Positions 1 through 7,639 of a DNA stretch of 64,000 nt are shown here, one piece after another. How positions within the stretch are numbered: the first letter of the stretch is position 1; every line of letters begins with the position of its first letter. Made by a program: the position numbers and the translations under genes. The stretch lies in assembly GCA_015066345.1 (NCBI GenBank), contig SVOQ01000008.1:1-64000 (forward strand), given 5' to 3'. The DNA comes from Oscillospiraceae bacterium. Its GTDB lineage: Bacteria; Bacillota; Clostridia; Oscillospirales; Acutalibacteraceae. Below the pieces are notes generated by a model. The model was given only the letters and a program-made list of their open reading frames with translations, was not told the DNA's origin and did not search any database.

Positions 1-75
1 TCGGCTTTAGCCGAATATCACTGCGTAGCAATATCACTTTCGAAGGAAATAGAACTCGCGTAAGCGAATAGAACT
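1..75. repeat. Array of mini-hairpins separated by repeated words (cut by window edge)
   Basis: Short hairpins alternate with repeated 8-base words. TCGGCT-tt-AGCCGA (1-14) is followed by AATATCAC (14-21), the hairpin TGC-gta-GCA (22-30), AATATCAC again (30-37), TTTC-gaag-GAAA (38-49), ATAGAACT (49-56), TCGC-gtaa-GCGA (56-67) and ATAGAACT again (68-75). No open reading frame explains it. It looks like the end of a modular intergenic repeat of the sort scattered through Clostridia genomes. The left part is outside the window, so its full size is unknown. Confidence 0.6.
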
Positions 76-80
76 GCACC

Positions 81-117
81 AAAAAAAGAACGACACCCTT
101 TTGGGTGTCGCTTTTTT
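81..117 (-). terminator. Intrinsic terminator downstream of tRNA-Leu
   Basis: An 8-bp stem CGACACCC/GGGTGTCG (91-98, 103-110) with a 4-base loop is flanked by A-rich sequence on one side and T-rich sequence on the other. Read leftward it follows directly on the tRNA and ends in a T run. It could work in both directions. Confidence 0.8.
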
Positions 118-200
118 GGTGCGAGAGACGGGACTTGAACCCGTACGGGATTACCACACGCCCCTCAAACGTGCGCGTCTGCCGATTCCGCCACTCTCGC
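117..200 (-). tRNA. tRNA-Leu, anticodon GAG
   Basis: The reverse strand folds as a class II tRNA. The 7-bp acceptor stem is GCGAGAG/CTCTCGC, followed by discriminator A and an encoded CCA at 117-120. The anticodon loop TTGAGGG places GAG at 164-166, which reads CUC/CUU leucine codons. A variable region of about 12 nt and the T arm ACGGG-TTCAAGT-CCCGT are also present. A terminator follows directly, so the gene seems to be transcribed alone or as the last gene of a unit. Confidence 0.95.
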
Positions 201-269
201 GAGTGCTTAAATACTATACCACCCAAATATTGATTTGTCAACACTTTTTTTAAAATTTTTAAAAAATAA

Positions 270-1067
270 TTATTTGGGGGTTTTTAGTATAAATTTGTCC
301 TCTTCTTTTAAATCAAGTAGCGTTATTATTCTTTCAAAATTCTCCTTTGAACCCGTAAGAGCTTCACCCTTGTGGGCGTCACTACCAAGATAAAATTTGC
401 AACCGCAGTCCTTGGCAATATAATAGGGTCTTAACAAAATATTCTTTTCTTCCTCGGATGTAAATATTGTTTTTGTGTTAAGCTCTATGCCCATTCCTTT
501 TCGGGATGCATCCGAAAAAAGTTCATACAGGGTTTCATCATCAATAAGCGATATAACCTCCGGTGTTCTTCCTTTAAAAATATGACCGCAGGTCAAGTGT
601 GCAATTCCCGTTTTATGCCACGGAAGGTCTTTTTTCAGTAACTCTCTGAATCGTGTAATCCAATGCTCCGCAGCTTCCTCGGGATTTTGTATTTTTGTTC
701 TGACCGTATTTCCCGCAAGGTGCAGGTGTGTTGTGGATATTACCATAAAATCAAATATATCATATCTTTCGGGGCTGACACCTAAAACGTAGTTGTAATC
801 CATATCAATTTCAGCACCGAATAAAAACTCAACATCCCCGTCCTGTGGCAACGGCAAAACACTTGAGAGGCAACAAAACCGTTGACCGTCGTGCCACTCT
901 GCTTCGCTTTTTACCTTTTCATCCCACAAATGATTTGTAAGGCATATTTTTTTGAAACCGTTAGTTTTCGCATACTTCAGTATCGCTTCAGGGGTCTGGG
1001 TTTCATCGTGGCAACAGGGCGAAACGGTTGAATGAATATGAAAATCGTGGTCTGCAATATATCGCAT
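270..1067 (-). CDS. PHP-domain phosphoesterase (histidinol-phosphatase-like)
   Basis: This 265-residue protein has the metal-binding landmarks of the PHP superfamily: DFHIHS at residues 8-13, NHLW, GAEIDMD, STTHLH, HLTCGH and, near the C-terminus, GSDAH. PHP proteins hydrolyse small phosphate esters or act as nucleases with a multinuclear metal centre. No other his gene is nearby, so a role in histidine synthesis is not supported and the substrate is open. I chose the ATG at 1067 because GGAG lies about 8 bases upstream; an in-frame start 45 bases further up has no ribosome site. It is divergent from the GH38-like gene. Confidence 0.8.
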   Translation of the reverse strand: MRYIADHDFHIHSTVSPCCHDETQTPEAILKYAKTNGFKKICLTNHLWDEKVKSEAEWHDGQRFCCLSSVLPLPQDGDVEFLFGAEIDMDYNYVLGVSPERYDIFDFMVISTTHLHLAGNTVRTKIQNPEEAAEHWITRFRELLKKDLPWHKTGIAHLTCGHIFKGRTPEVISLIDDETLYELFSDASRKGMGIELNTKTIFTSEEEKNILLRPYYIAKDCGCKFYLGSDAHKGEALTGSKENFERIITLLDLKEEDKFILKTPK

Positions 1068-1189
1068 ACTATCATCTCCGAAAAAATAATACCATATATT
1101 TCTCCCTATCACAATATTATGGTGAAATAATTAATTTTCGCCCTACATATAACACAAATAAATCCTTTAAATTTTATGCATTTTCGTAA

Positions 1190-1218
1190 TTGAATAATGG
1201 AAATAAACATTTTATAAT
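1190..1218 (+). promoter_or_regulatory. Sigma-A-type promoter for the GH38-like gene
   Basis: TTGAAT (1190-1195) and TATAAT (1213-1218) are separated by 17 bases, about 30 bases upstream of the ATG at 1249, which has AAGGGAG as its ribosome site. Confidence 0.75.
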
Positions 1219-1248
1219 CAAGGTAATACACATAAGGGAGTTGGGCTT

Positions 1249-3690
1249 ATGAATAATAAAAAGCTTTACATTTTAACTTACGATCACGGCGGATACGTTC
1301 TCTGGAAGGACGAGGTAAAACCCCGCCTTTTAAAAATATTTGAATGGCTTGAAAAATACCCTAAGTTACGTATCGGTCTTGATTACGAGTCCTTTACATT
1401 TGATGAATTTTCGCGTTGCGATTACGAGGTTGTTGCCTTAATCGGTAAACTTCTTGAAAAATATCCTGACAGAGTTGGTCTTGGTGCTACTACATACGGT
1501 CAACCTCTCGCTTTGACTATAAATGACGAATCCAATGCCCGTCAGCTTCTTTACGCGGTGAGAACCAACCTTGATTTTTTCAACACCACCCCCGATGTTT
1601 ACGCTATTTCTGAGTTTGCCCTGCATAATCAGACCCCTCAGCTTATAGCCCAATGCGGTTATAAAGCCGCCATTCTTCGTTCCCACGTTATGGGTTACGG
1701 CTACCCCAAAACCTACGATAGTGCCTGGGGTAAATGGATTGGCAAGGACGGTACCGAAATACCCTCCGTACCCACCTACGACACACAGGGCAGGGGCTAC
1801 AACTGTACCACGGTGGATAACTGGATTCTTTCCCGTTGGCCCGTGGATTCCAACCTTTATTCCCTTGAAGATTTTGAAAAAATGTATGAAAAATACTCAC
1901 CCTTATTGGCTTCAAGGTATGATGACCTTACCCAACCTATTGAAGAAGTTGTTGCTCATATCGAAAATAAAGATAATTATGAATACACACTTTTAGAGGA
2001 TATCTCCTCTCTTTTCGGTGAGCCTGTTGACGAGTATGATACCTGCGACAACGATTTCCACGTGCAGATGCCTTGGGGTTATTGCGGTAATGAAATTTTT
2101 AACGGTTGCCGTGAGGGTGAGGTTAACGCTGTAATTTCAGAAAAACTCAACGCATTTTCACGTCTTTTAGGTGACAACTCACACGAAGAAAAAAGTATTG
2201 AGGCTTGGAAATATATTTTAGCGGCGGAGCATCACGACGTTACAATCTGCGGTCTTTTAGACCTTTCAAGAAGATTCATCCCCGAATCCTTAAAATACTC
2301 AAAAGAGGTAAAAGACTCCGCTTTAAATTACATTACTAAGCAATTTGCAAATGAAGAGGCACCTTCGGTGCTTGTTATAAATCATCATTCATTCCCCGTG
2401 GATGAATGGGTTAAAATCCCCGTGGAAGATGATTTTGTTGCATTTGATAACGAAACACCCGCAGAATGTGAAATCATTGAAGAATCAGGTGAAAAATATC
2501 TTTCTCTTCACGCACAAGTCCCGCCTTTCGGTTTCAAGAGATTTACTCTTAAAAAAGCCGAAACCAAAAATAAAAATCTTTACTCTTTCGACGAACAAAC
2601 TAACATTCTTACGACTCCTTGTTACGAAATTAAATTAACTCAGAACGGTATTGCGTATATTAAGGATATTACTACACATAAACTCATTGTTAACAACGCA
2701 AGTGAGGGTATTTTCACGGGTAATATTAACGGTATTGACTCCGTTTCCGAGGGTAATTGGAAAGTAAACCTTTCCCCTCTTGGTGCCGTGGCTGTTTATA
2801 GTGGTGCTATCGGTGGCGTACCCTTTGAACTTACAATGAACTTTACGGGCAAATCAAAAAGAATTGACTGTAAAACAATATGTACAGTTAAAAATGACCT
2901 TATCGGCAGAACTGATATCACTCAGGGAAGACCCGTGCCCCTTACCCTTAACGGTCATCATCACGAGGATAAGCTTTGCCTTAATCTCAACATTAACCTT
3001 AAAAATGACCGTAGAATGTTCCGTGATTTACCCTACTCAATTTCCGAATGGAACGGTGCATTGAGAAAAACCGAGAAATATTGGTATCCCAATGACGATA
3101 TTCTTATTGATACCGAAGTTTCACCTGAGGAGTCCTTTAACTCGACCACCTATTACCACGGCATTTACTGGCTCAGTGCAAAAGACAGTGAACAGGGTCT
3201 TGCGGTGTTCAATAAAGGTTGTATGGGTTGCGCACTTACGGGTAATAATCTGCGTATTCCCCTTATTTACTCCAACGAGTATATGTGCGGCACACGTATT
3301 CTTGACGGTGTTTTTGAAAATGAATTTGCCATTTTCCCCTTTGACGGTGAAATGAGTAATGTTCTTCTTCACAAAAATGCCCTGGCATACGCCCTTCCCC
3401 CTGTTGCAGAGTTTATACCTCAGGGCAAAGGCTCCGTAAAAGAATTTGAATCTTTTGACATTCAATCCGATAACGAAGAAATAATTCTTACCGCCCTTTA
3501 TCCGGAAAAAGATTATATTTTAGCCCGTTTTTGTAACTATTCCGATGAAAACGCTTCGGCTAAATTCACCTGCTCCCGTGGTGTAGTAACCGCCGAAACC
3601 GATTTACTCGGAGAAAACACAAAAAACATTGAAAATAATACTCTCAATTTCCATCCCTGGGAAATAAAAACGGTAAAAATAATCTTATAA
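1249..3690 (+). CDS. GH38-like glycoside hydrolase (alpha-mannosidase family)
   Basis: An 813-residue protein with no signal peptide, so probably cytoplasmic. The N-terminal 300 residues resemble the GH38 N-terminal barrel, with the segment HNQTPQLIAQCGYKAAILRS corresponding to the region after the GH38 nucleophile. A middle helical region carries AEHHDV, like the HHD of GH38 enzymes. The remainder is beta-rich, as in the C-terminal half of that family. GH38 enzymes are zinc-dependent retaining alpha-mannosidases, but the usual HxD zinc motif near the N-terminus is replaced here by YDHGGYVLW, and the WxxD nucleophile motif reads YAISEF. This may therefore be a divergent subfamily with another specificity. 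It has its own promoter. Confidence 0.65.
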   Translation: MNNKKLYILTYDHGGYVLWKDEVKPRLLKIFEWLEKYPKLRIGLDYESFTFDEFSRCDYEVVALIGKLLEKYPDRVGLGATTYGQPLALTINDESNARQLLYAVRTNLDFFNTTPDVYAISEFALHNQTPQLIAQCGYKAAILRSHVMGYGYPKTYDSAWGKWIGKDGTEIPSVPTYDTQGRGYNCTTVDNWILSRWPVDSNLYSLEDFEKMYEKYSPLLASRYDDLTQPIEEVVAHIENKDNYEYTLLEDISSLFGEPVDEYDTCDNDFHVQMPWGYCGNEIFNGCREGEVNAVISEKLNAFSRLLGDNSHEEKSIEAWKYILAAEHHDVTICGLLDLSRRFIPESLKYSKEVKDSALNYITKQFANEEAPSVLVINHHSFPVDEWVKIPVEDDFVAFDNETPAECEIIEESGEKYLSLHAQVPPFGFKRFTLKKAETKNKNLYSFDEQTNILTTPCYEIKLTQNGIAYIKDITTHKLIVNNASEGIFTGNINGIDSVSEGNWKVNLSPLGAVAVYSGAIGGVPFELTMNFTGKSKRIDCKTICTVKNDLIGRTDITQGRPVPLTLNGHHHEDKLCLNLNINLKNDRRMFRDLPYSISEWNGALRKTEKYWYPNDDILIDTEVSPEESFNSTTYYHGIYWLSAKDSEQGLAVFNKGCMGCALTGNNLRIPLIYSNEYMCGTRILDGVFENEFAIFPFDGEMSNVLLHKNALAYALPPVAEFIPQGKGSVKEFESFDIQSDNEEIILTALYPEKDYILARFCNYSDENASAKFTCSRGVVTAETDLLGENTKNIENNTLNFHPWEIKTVKIIL

Positions 3691-3705
3691 CACACTGATA
3701 AAATT

Positions 3706-3810
3706 ACGAAAACAACTATTTATATTATAAATTAAGATATTTTGTAAAATAATTGCATTTTCAGTTGTTTTCGTGTATAATGATGATGTATTATTGTCAC
3801 CTATGACAAT
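3706..3810 (+). promoter_or_regulatory. Promoter of the LicD operon with overlapping inverted repeats
   Basis: TTGCAT (3753-3758), a 17-base spacer and TATAAT (3776-3781) make a good promoter about 70 bases before the first gene. A 12-base inverted repeat, ACGAAAACAACT (3706-3717) and AGTTGTTTTCGT (3763-3774), places its right arm inside the promoter spacer. Just downstream of the -10 box is a smaller palindrome, ATTGTCA/TGACAAT (3793-3810). Either could be a repressor or activator site; this is inference. Confidence 0.6.
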
Positions 3811-3853
3811 GCATATCATTAAAACTTTAATTTTCAGTTAGGAGATATGGGTT

Positions 3854-5830
3854 TTGGATAAATTTATTTTGGAAGATGAATTATCATCAATAACCGGTCG
3901 ATACGTAAAATTCACAGAAAGATATATGAACCCTCCCCGAATCAACAAGGTGGACAAGCGTTCAAGATTTTTGTATGACAACTTTTACGTTATAAGCGAC
4001 AACAATCCTCTCGGTCGTTTTATGACTCCCGCTTTCACATCTATAAAGCGTAAAGGCGCTATTTCATCAGTAGAAGCATTTTCCGTTTCTGAGAAACCGG
4101 CAAACTTTGAACATTTTGACTACACTGATTGCTCATTTGCTGACATCGACTCTTTATACGAGAAATCCCCTGTAAATAAAACCGCATTTATGATTTGCGT
4201 TGACTGTAACAATGTTAAGTCCAAAGAACTTTGGCTTGAAACTATTCGTAAAACTGCAGACTTCGCATCAAAGGGCAAAAACAATATGTGTGTTGTTTCA
4301 CTTCTTTTGCCCGAATTCCCTGCAATTCCCTCGGATGATATTACAAGTCTTTCCGAACGCGAATTCGGTTATTTTATGGAAAGAAAGCTCGAAAATCCCA
4401 CTGCGGAACAGAGTTTCTTTGTTGAAATCGAAAAACTTTGCCGAAATATAGTAAACGACGGTTTTGAAAACATTAATATTTCCCGCGTTGCCAACCTTTT
4501 CGGTCCCGATTCCTGTGTAATCAGAAACTTCGACTTAGAAGGCTTTATAAAAGAGAGCCACGCTTCAGGTGTAGTTAATATTACTACCGAAGACCAGGCA
4601 AATGTAATCTCCGTGTCATATATCAGAGACGCTTTCAACTTTGCTACTCAGATTTTATATTGCGGAAGAACGGGTCATATTTATAACTTCTGCTCTCATT
4701 CCACCTCAATAGCAAAAATGAAGCAGAGCATCCACGAAAGCTTTAAAGCGTCTTTGGGTCTTAAGAGCGATTGTGAAAATATCGGTAAAATCAACTATTA
4801 CACTCTTAACACTCTCAAATTCTTCCAGTGCGGTTGGGCTCAGAACAAGAATATGGGCTTGAAAACCGCTTTATACAGAACCTATTGTGATGTTACGGGC
4901 GAACCCGATAACAACGAAAAGAATATTGCAATTTACGCCGGCAAGCTTCCCCGAATCAAGGACCTTGAACTTATGATGCTCAAGGATATTGATGCTTTGT
5001 GCGAGGCAAACGGCATCAAATACTTCCTTTGTGGCGGTACAATGCTCGGTGCAGTCCGTTACGGTCACAGTATCCCTTGGGACGATGACCTTGATATCGG
5101 TATGCTCCGTAAGGACTTTGACAAATTCCGTAAGGTTTCACTCAAAGACCAGAACCACGAATTATACAACTACTCAAGTAACTACAACAAGAGTGGCAGC
5201 CACTATATTGTAGATAAAGTTCGTCTTAATAACACCTACTTCTCAACTCGTTATTCTTCAGTTCACGAGTACGACGACGGTTTATTCATTGACGTTCTTG
5301 TATACGACCAGACAAGTAATATCAAACTCGTTGGTATGATTCATAGCCGTATCGTTCATATTCTTTCAAAGATTATTGAACTTCGTTGGTACAATAAACC
5401 CAGAAAAGGTCCTAAGAGAAAAATCCGCGAAACTCTTATGTTACCCTTCCTTCGTATATTCCCCATCGGCTTCTATCACAGCATTTTCGAGTTTGTATTA
5501 AAACTCTACAAACATAAAAAGAACGCTAAATACGTAATAGATAGTACAGGTAAACTTCAGAAAAAGGGTCCCTTCAGTATCCAGGGTCTTGAAGATATTC
5601 AGCGTGTACCTTTCGATGAGGGCTTCCAGGCTCCTATCCCCATTGATTACACCAACTACCTTACCTTTGACTACGGCCCCAACTATTTACCCGAGCCCCC
5701 CTTATCAAAACGTGCAGCGCCCCACAACTTTGCACGTATTGACTTAGGTGAATACATTTTTGAAACTGACACTACCGTCAATTACAGAAAATTGGATATT
5801 CGCGGTGAACTTCACGAAAAAGAAGTTTAA
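3854..5830 (+). CDS. Epimerase-like domain fused to a LicD/FKRP phosphotransferase domain
   Basis: This 658-residue protein has two parts. Residues about 80-290 look like the body of an SDR/NAD-dependent epimerase, with YIRDAFNFATQIL and a GHIYNF segment, but there is no glycine-rich GxxGxxG at the N-terminus, so cofactor binding is doubtful. Residues about 365-620 are a LicD domain with LCGGTMLGAVRYGHSIPWDD followed by DLDIGM, the metal-binding acidic cluster. LicD proteins transfer phospho-groups such as phosphocholine from CDP donors to sugars. The start is TTG at 3854 with AGGAG 9 bases upstream; the nearer ATG at 3847 is out of frame and stops at once. It is the first gene of an operon with a dehydrogenase and a cytidylyltransferase. 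Confidence 0.8.
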   Translation: MDKFILEDELSSITGRYVKFTERYMNPPRINKVDKRSRFLYDNFYVISDNNPLGRFMTPAFTSIKRKGAISSVEAFSVSEKPANFEHFDYTDCSFADIDSLYEKSPVNKTAFMICVDCNNVKSKELWLETIRKTADFASKGKNNMCVVSLLLPEFPAIPSDDITSLSEREFGYFMERKLENPTAEQSFFVEIEKLCRNIVNDGFENINISRVANLFGPDSCVIRNFDLEGFIKESHASGVVNITTEDQANVISVSYIRDAFNFATQILYCGRTGHIYNFCSHSTSIAKMKQSIHESFKASLGLKSDCENIGKINYYTLNTLKFFQCGWAQNKNMGLKTALYRTYCDVTGEPDNNEKNIAIYAGKLPRIKDLELMMLKDIDALCEANGIKYFLCGGTMLGAVRYGHSIPWDDDLDIGMLRKDFDKFRKVSLKDQNHELYNYSSNYNKSGSHYIVDKVRLNNTYFSTRYSSVHEYDDGLFIDVLVYDQTSNIKLVGMIHSRIVHILSKIIELRWYNKPRKGPKRKIRETLMLPFLRIFPIGFYHSIFEFVLKLYKHKKNAKYVIDSTGKLQKKGPFSIQGLEDIQRVPFDEGFQAPIPIDYTNYLTFDYGPNYLPEPPLSKRAAPHNFARIDLGEYIFETDTTVNYRKLDIRGELHEKEV

Positions 5831-5884
5831 TTTTAAACTTTTAAAATATTGCAACCTTAAATTTATTTAAGAAAGGGAACAACT

Positions 5885-6916
5885 ATGAAATATCGTGCAT
5901 TAGTTACAGCAGAAGTAATCCCCTCAATGCTTGAAGAACTCAAAAGCAACATCGACTTTGATTTCGACGGTTATTATATTGACCACGAAGTTATGCCCGT
6001 TGATGAATTGAAAAGCAAAATCAAAGATTACGATATCCTCATTTGCGAGTACGATACAATCGATAAGGAAATCCTTGATTGTGCTGAAAAATTAAAAATT
6101 ATCATTTGTTGCCGTGGTGGTGTTAAAACCGTTATTGACCTTGAAGCAGCAAAGGAAAAGGGCATTATTATTTGTAACAATGGCGGAAGAAACGCCGAAG
6201 CCGTTTCCGATTTTACTCTCGGTTATATTCTTGACCTTACAAGAAACATCTCAAAAAGTAACGCTTTGATTCATAACAGAGTTATTACTACCGACGTAAA
6301 ATCAAAACCTGATAACTATAAAGATACAGTATGGGGTCTTGATAATAACTCCCCCTTCATTCGTTTCCGCGGAAAGAGCGTAAACCATATGACACTGGGT
6401 CTTGTTGGTTGCGGTTTTGCCGGTAGCTTAGTTGCTAAAAAAGCAAAGGCTTTCAACATGAATATCATCGCTTACGACCCCTTTATTGCTCCCGAAAGAG
6501 TTCCGGATTTCGTTAAACTCGTTGACTTAAAAGAACTTCTTGCAAATGCAGATATCGTAAGCTTACACTGTAACGTATCTCCCGAAACAAAGAATATGTT
6601 CAACAAAGACACCTTTGCGGCTATGAAAGAGGGCGCTTACTTCATCAACACCGCCCGTGGCGAATTAGTAGACGAAGCTGCTTTAGTAGAAGCACTTAAC
6701 TCTCATCACCTTGCAGGTGCGGCTATTGACGTAACCGTAAAAGAGCCTATCGCATCCGACTGTCCTTTACTTGATGCCGAAAACCTTATTATCACACCTC
6801 ACATCGCAGGTTCATCCTATGATGTTCAGGTTTGCGGTACAAGAATGGTTGCCGAAGCACTTGAGGACTTCATTGCAGACGTTAAACCCAGAAACTGCGT
6901 TGTTTACAACAAATAA
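5885..6916 (+). CDS. D-isomer-specific 2-hydroxyacid dehydrogenase
   Basis: A 343-residue protein of the phosphoglycerate/lactate dehydrogenase superfamily. The nucleotide-binding motif GLVGCGFAGS lies near residue 170, with YDP after the following strand. The catalytic Arg is in NTARGELVDE, the Glu in VKEPIASDCPLL and the His in ITPHIAGSS. Such enzymes interconvert 2-oxoacids and D-2-hydroxyacids with NAD(P)H. Standing between LicD and a CTP-dependent cytidylyltransferase, it most likely makes or modifies the small molecule that is later CDP-activated, in the way that TarJ works beside TarI for ribitol. The substrate is not known; serine synthesis is unlikely because no other ser gene is near. 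Confidence 0.85.
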   Translation: MKYRALVTAEVIPSMLEELKSNIDFDFDGYYIDHEVMPVDELKSKIKDYDILICEYDTIDKEILDCAEKLKIIICCRGGVKTVIDLEAAKEKGIIICNNGGRNAEAVSDFTLGYILDLTRNISKSNALIHNRVITTDVKSKPDNYKDTVWGLDNNSPFIRFRGKSVNHMTLGLVGCGFAGSLVAKKAKAFNMNIIAYDPFIAPERVPDFVKLVDLKELLANADIVSLHCNVSPETKNMFNKDTFAAMKEGAYFINTARGELVDEAALVEALNSHHLAGAAIDVTVKEPIASDCPLLDAENLIITPHIAGSSYDVQVCGTRMVAEALEDFIADVKPRNCVVYNK

Positions 6917-6927
6917 GGAGATATCAA

Positions 6928-7581
6928 ATGAATATAGGTATTATTCTTGCGGGTGGTATCGGTTCTCGTTTCGGTGCCGACAGACCCAAACAGTATTGCA
7001 AAATATTTGATAAAGAAATGATTTGGTATTCAATTAACGCCTTTGAAAGTGCTAAAAGCATTGATGATTTCATCGTTGTTGTTGATGCCAACGAAATGAA
7101 AAGTGGCAGATTGGCACAGGATTACGGTGTAAAACTCGTTCAGGGCGGTAGCACAAGAAACGAATCTTTCCAGAATGCACTGGATTACATTCACGAAAAT
7201 TTCCCCGATTGTAAGAGCATAATTGAAAACAACGCCGCTTGTCCTATGATAACTCCCGAGCTTATTGACGAGTTTATCGGACTCCTTGACGAGTATGATT
7301 ATGTTAACACCGCTTATAAGATAACTGACGCTTTGGGCTCTTACAAAGACAGAATCGCTAACAGAGAAGATTTCTATCTTATTCAGGCACCGGATGCATA
7401 TCGTTTCCCCTTGATTTACAAGTATTTCGATAAAAATTCCGAATTATGCCACCCTGCTCATCAGTTACCCCTTGATACTAAAGAGTACAGATATTTCGAC
7501 TACAATGACAACTACAAGGTTACATATCCCGAAGATATTATGATAGTTGAAATGTTAATGAACAGAAGAAAAAATAAATAA
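6928..7581 (+). CDS. IspD/TarI-type cytidylyltransferase
   Basis: A 217-residue protein with the CTP-binding signature ILAGGIGSRF followed by RPKQY, typical of IspD and of TarI-type ribitol-phosphate cytidylyltransferases. RNESFQNAL also fits the family. The substrate-side motif that in IspD usually reads DAARP is NAACP here, which speaks against methylerythritol phosphate as substrate. It starts 11 bases after the dehydrogenase, with a GGAGAT ribosome site, and ends the operon at a terminator. The likely role is to make the CDP-linked donor used by the LicD domain of the first gene. Confidence 0.8.
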   Translation: MNIGIILAGGIGSRFGADRPKQYCKIFDKEMIWYSINAFESAKSIDDFIVVVDANEMKSGRLAQDYGVKLVQGGSTRNESFQNALDYIHENFPDCKSIIENNAACPMITPELIDEFIGLLDEYDYVNTAYKITDALGSYKDRIANREDFYLIQAPDAYRFPLIYKYFDKNSELCHPAHQLPLDTKEYRYFDYNDNYKVTYPEDIMIVEMLMNRRKNK

Positions 7582-7585
7582 AATT

Positions 7586-7627
7586 AAACTGCTTATCCTG
7601 ATTATTAGTCAAGATAAGCAGTTTTTT
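7586..7627. terminator. Bidirectional terminator between convergent genes
   Basis: A 12-bp stem AAACTGCTTATC/GATAAGCAGTTT (7586-7597, 7613-7624) is followed by TTTATT rightward and TTTAATTTT leftward. It serves the cytidylyltransferase operon and the convergent acyltransferase. Confidence 0.85.
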
Positions 7628-7639
7628 ATTGCTATTATT

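Noticed and set aside
1086..1114. Possible reverse promoter TCACAA/ATAATA for the PHP gene
   Set aside because: Spacing is right, but the transcript start would fall on the ribosome site, so I do not list it.
5885..6916. Serine-pathway phosphoglycerate dehydrogenase (serA)
   Set aside because: It lacks a C-terminal regulatory domain and sits between LicD and a cytidylyltransferase, with no serB or serC near.
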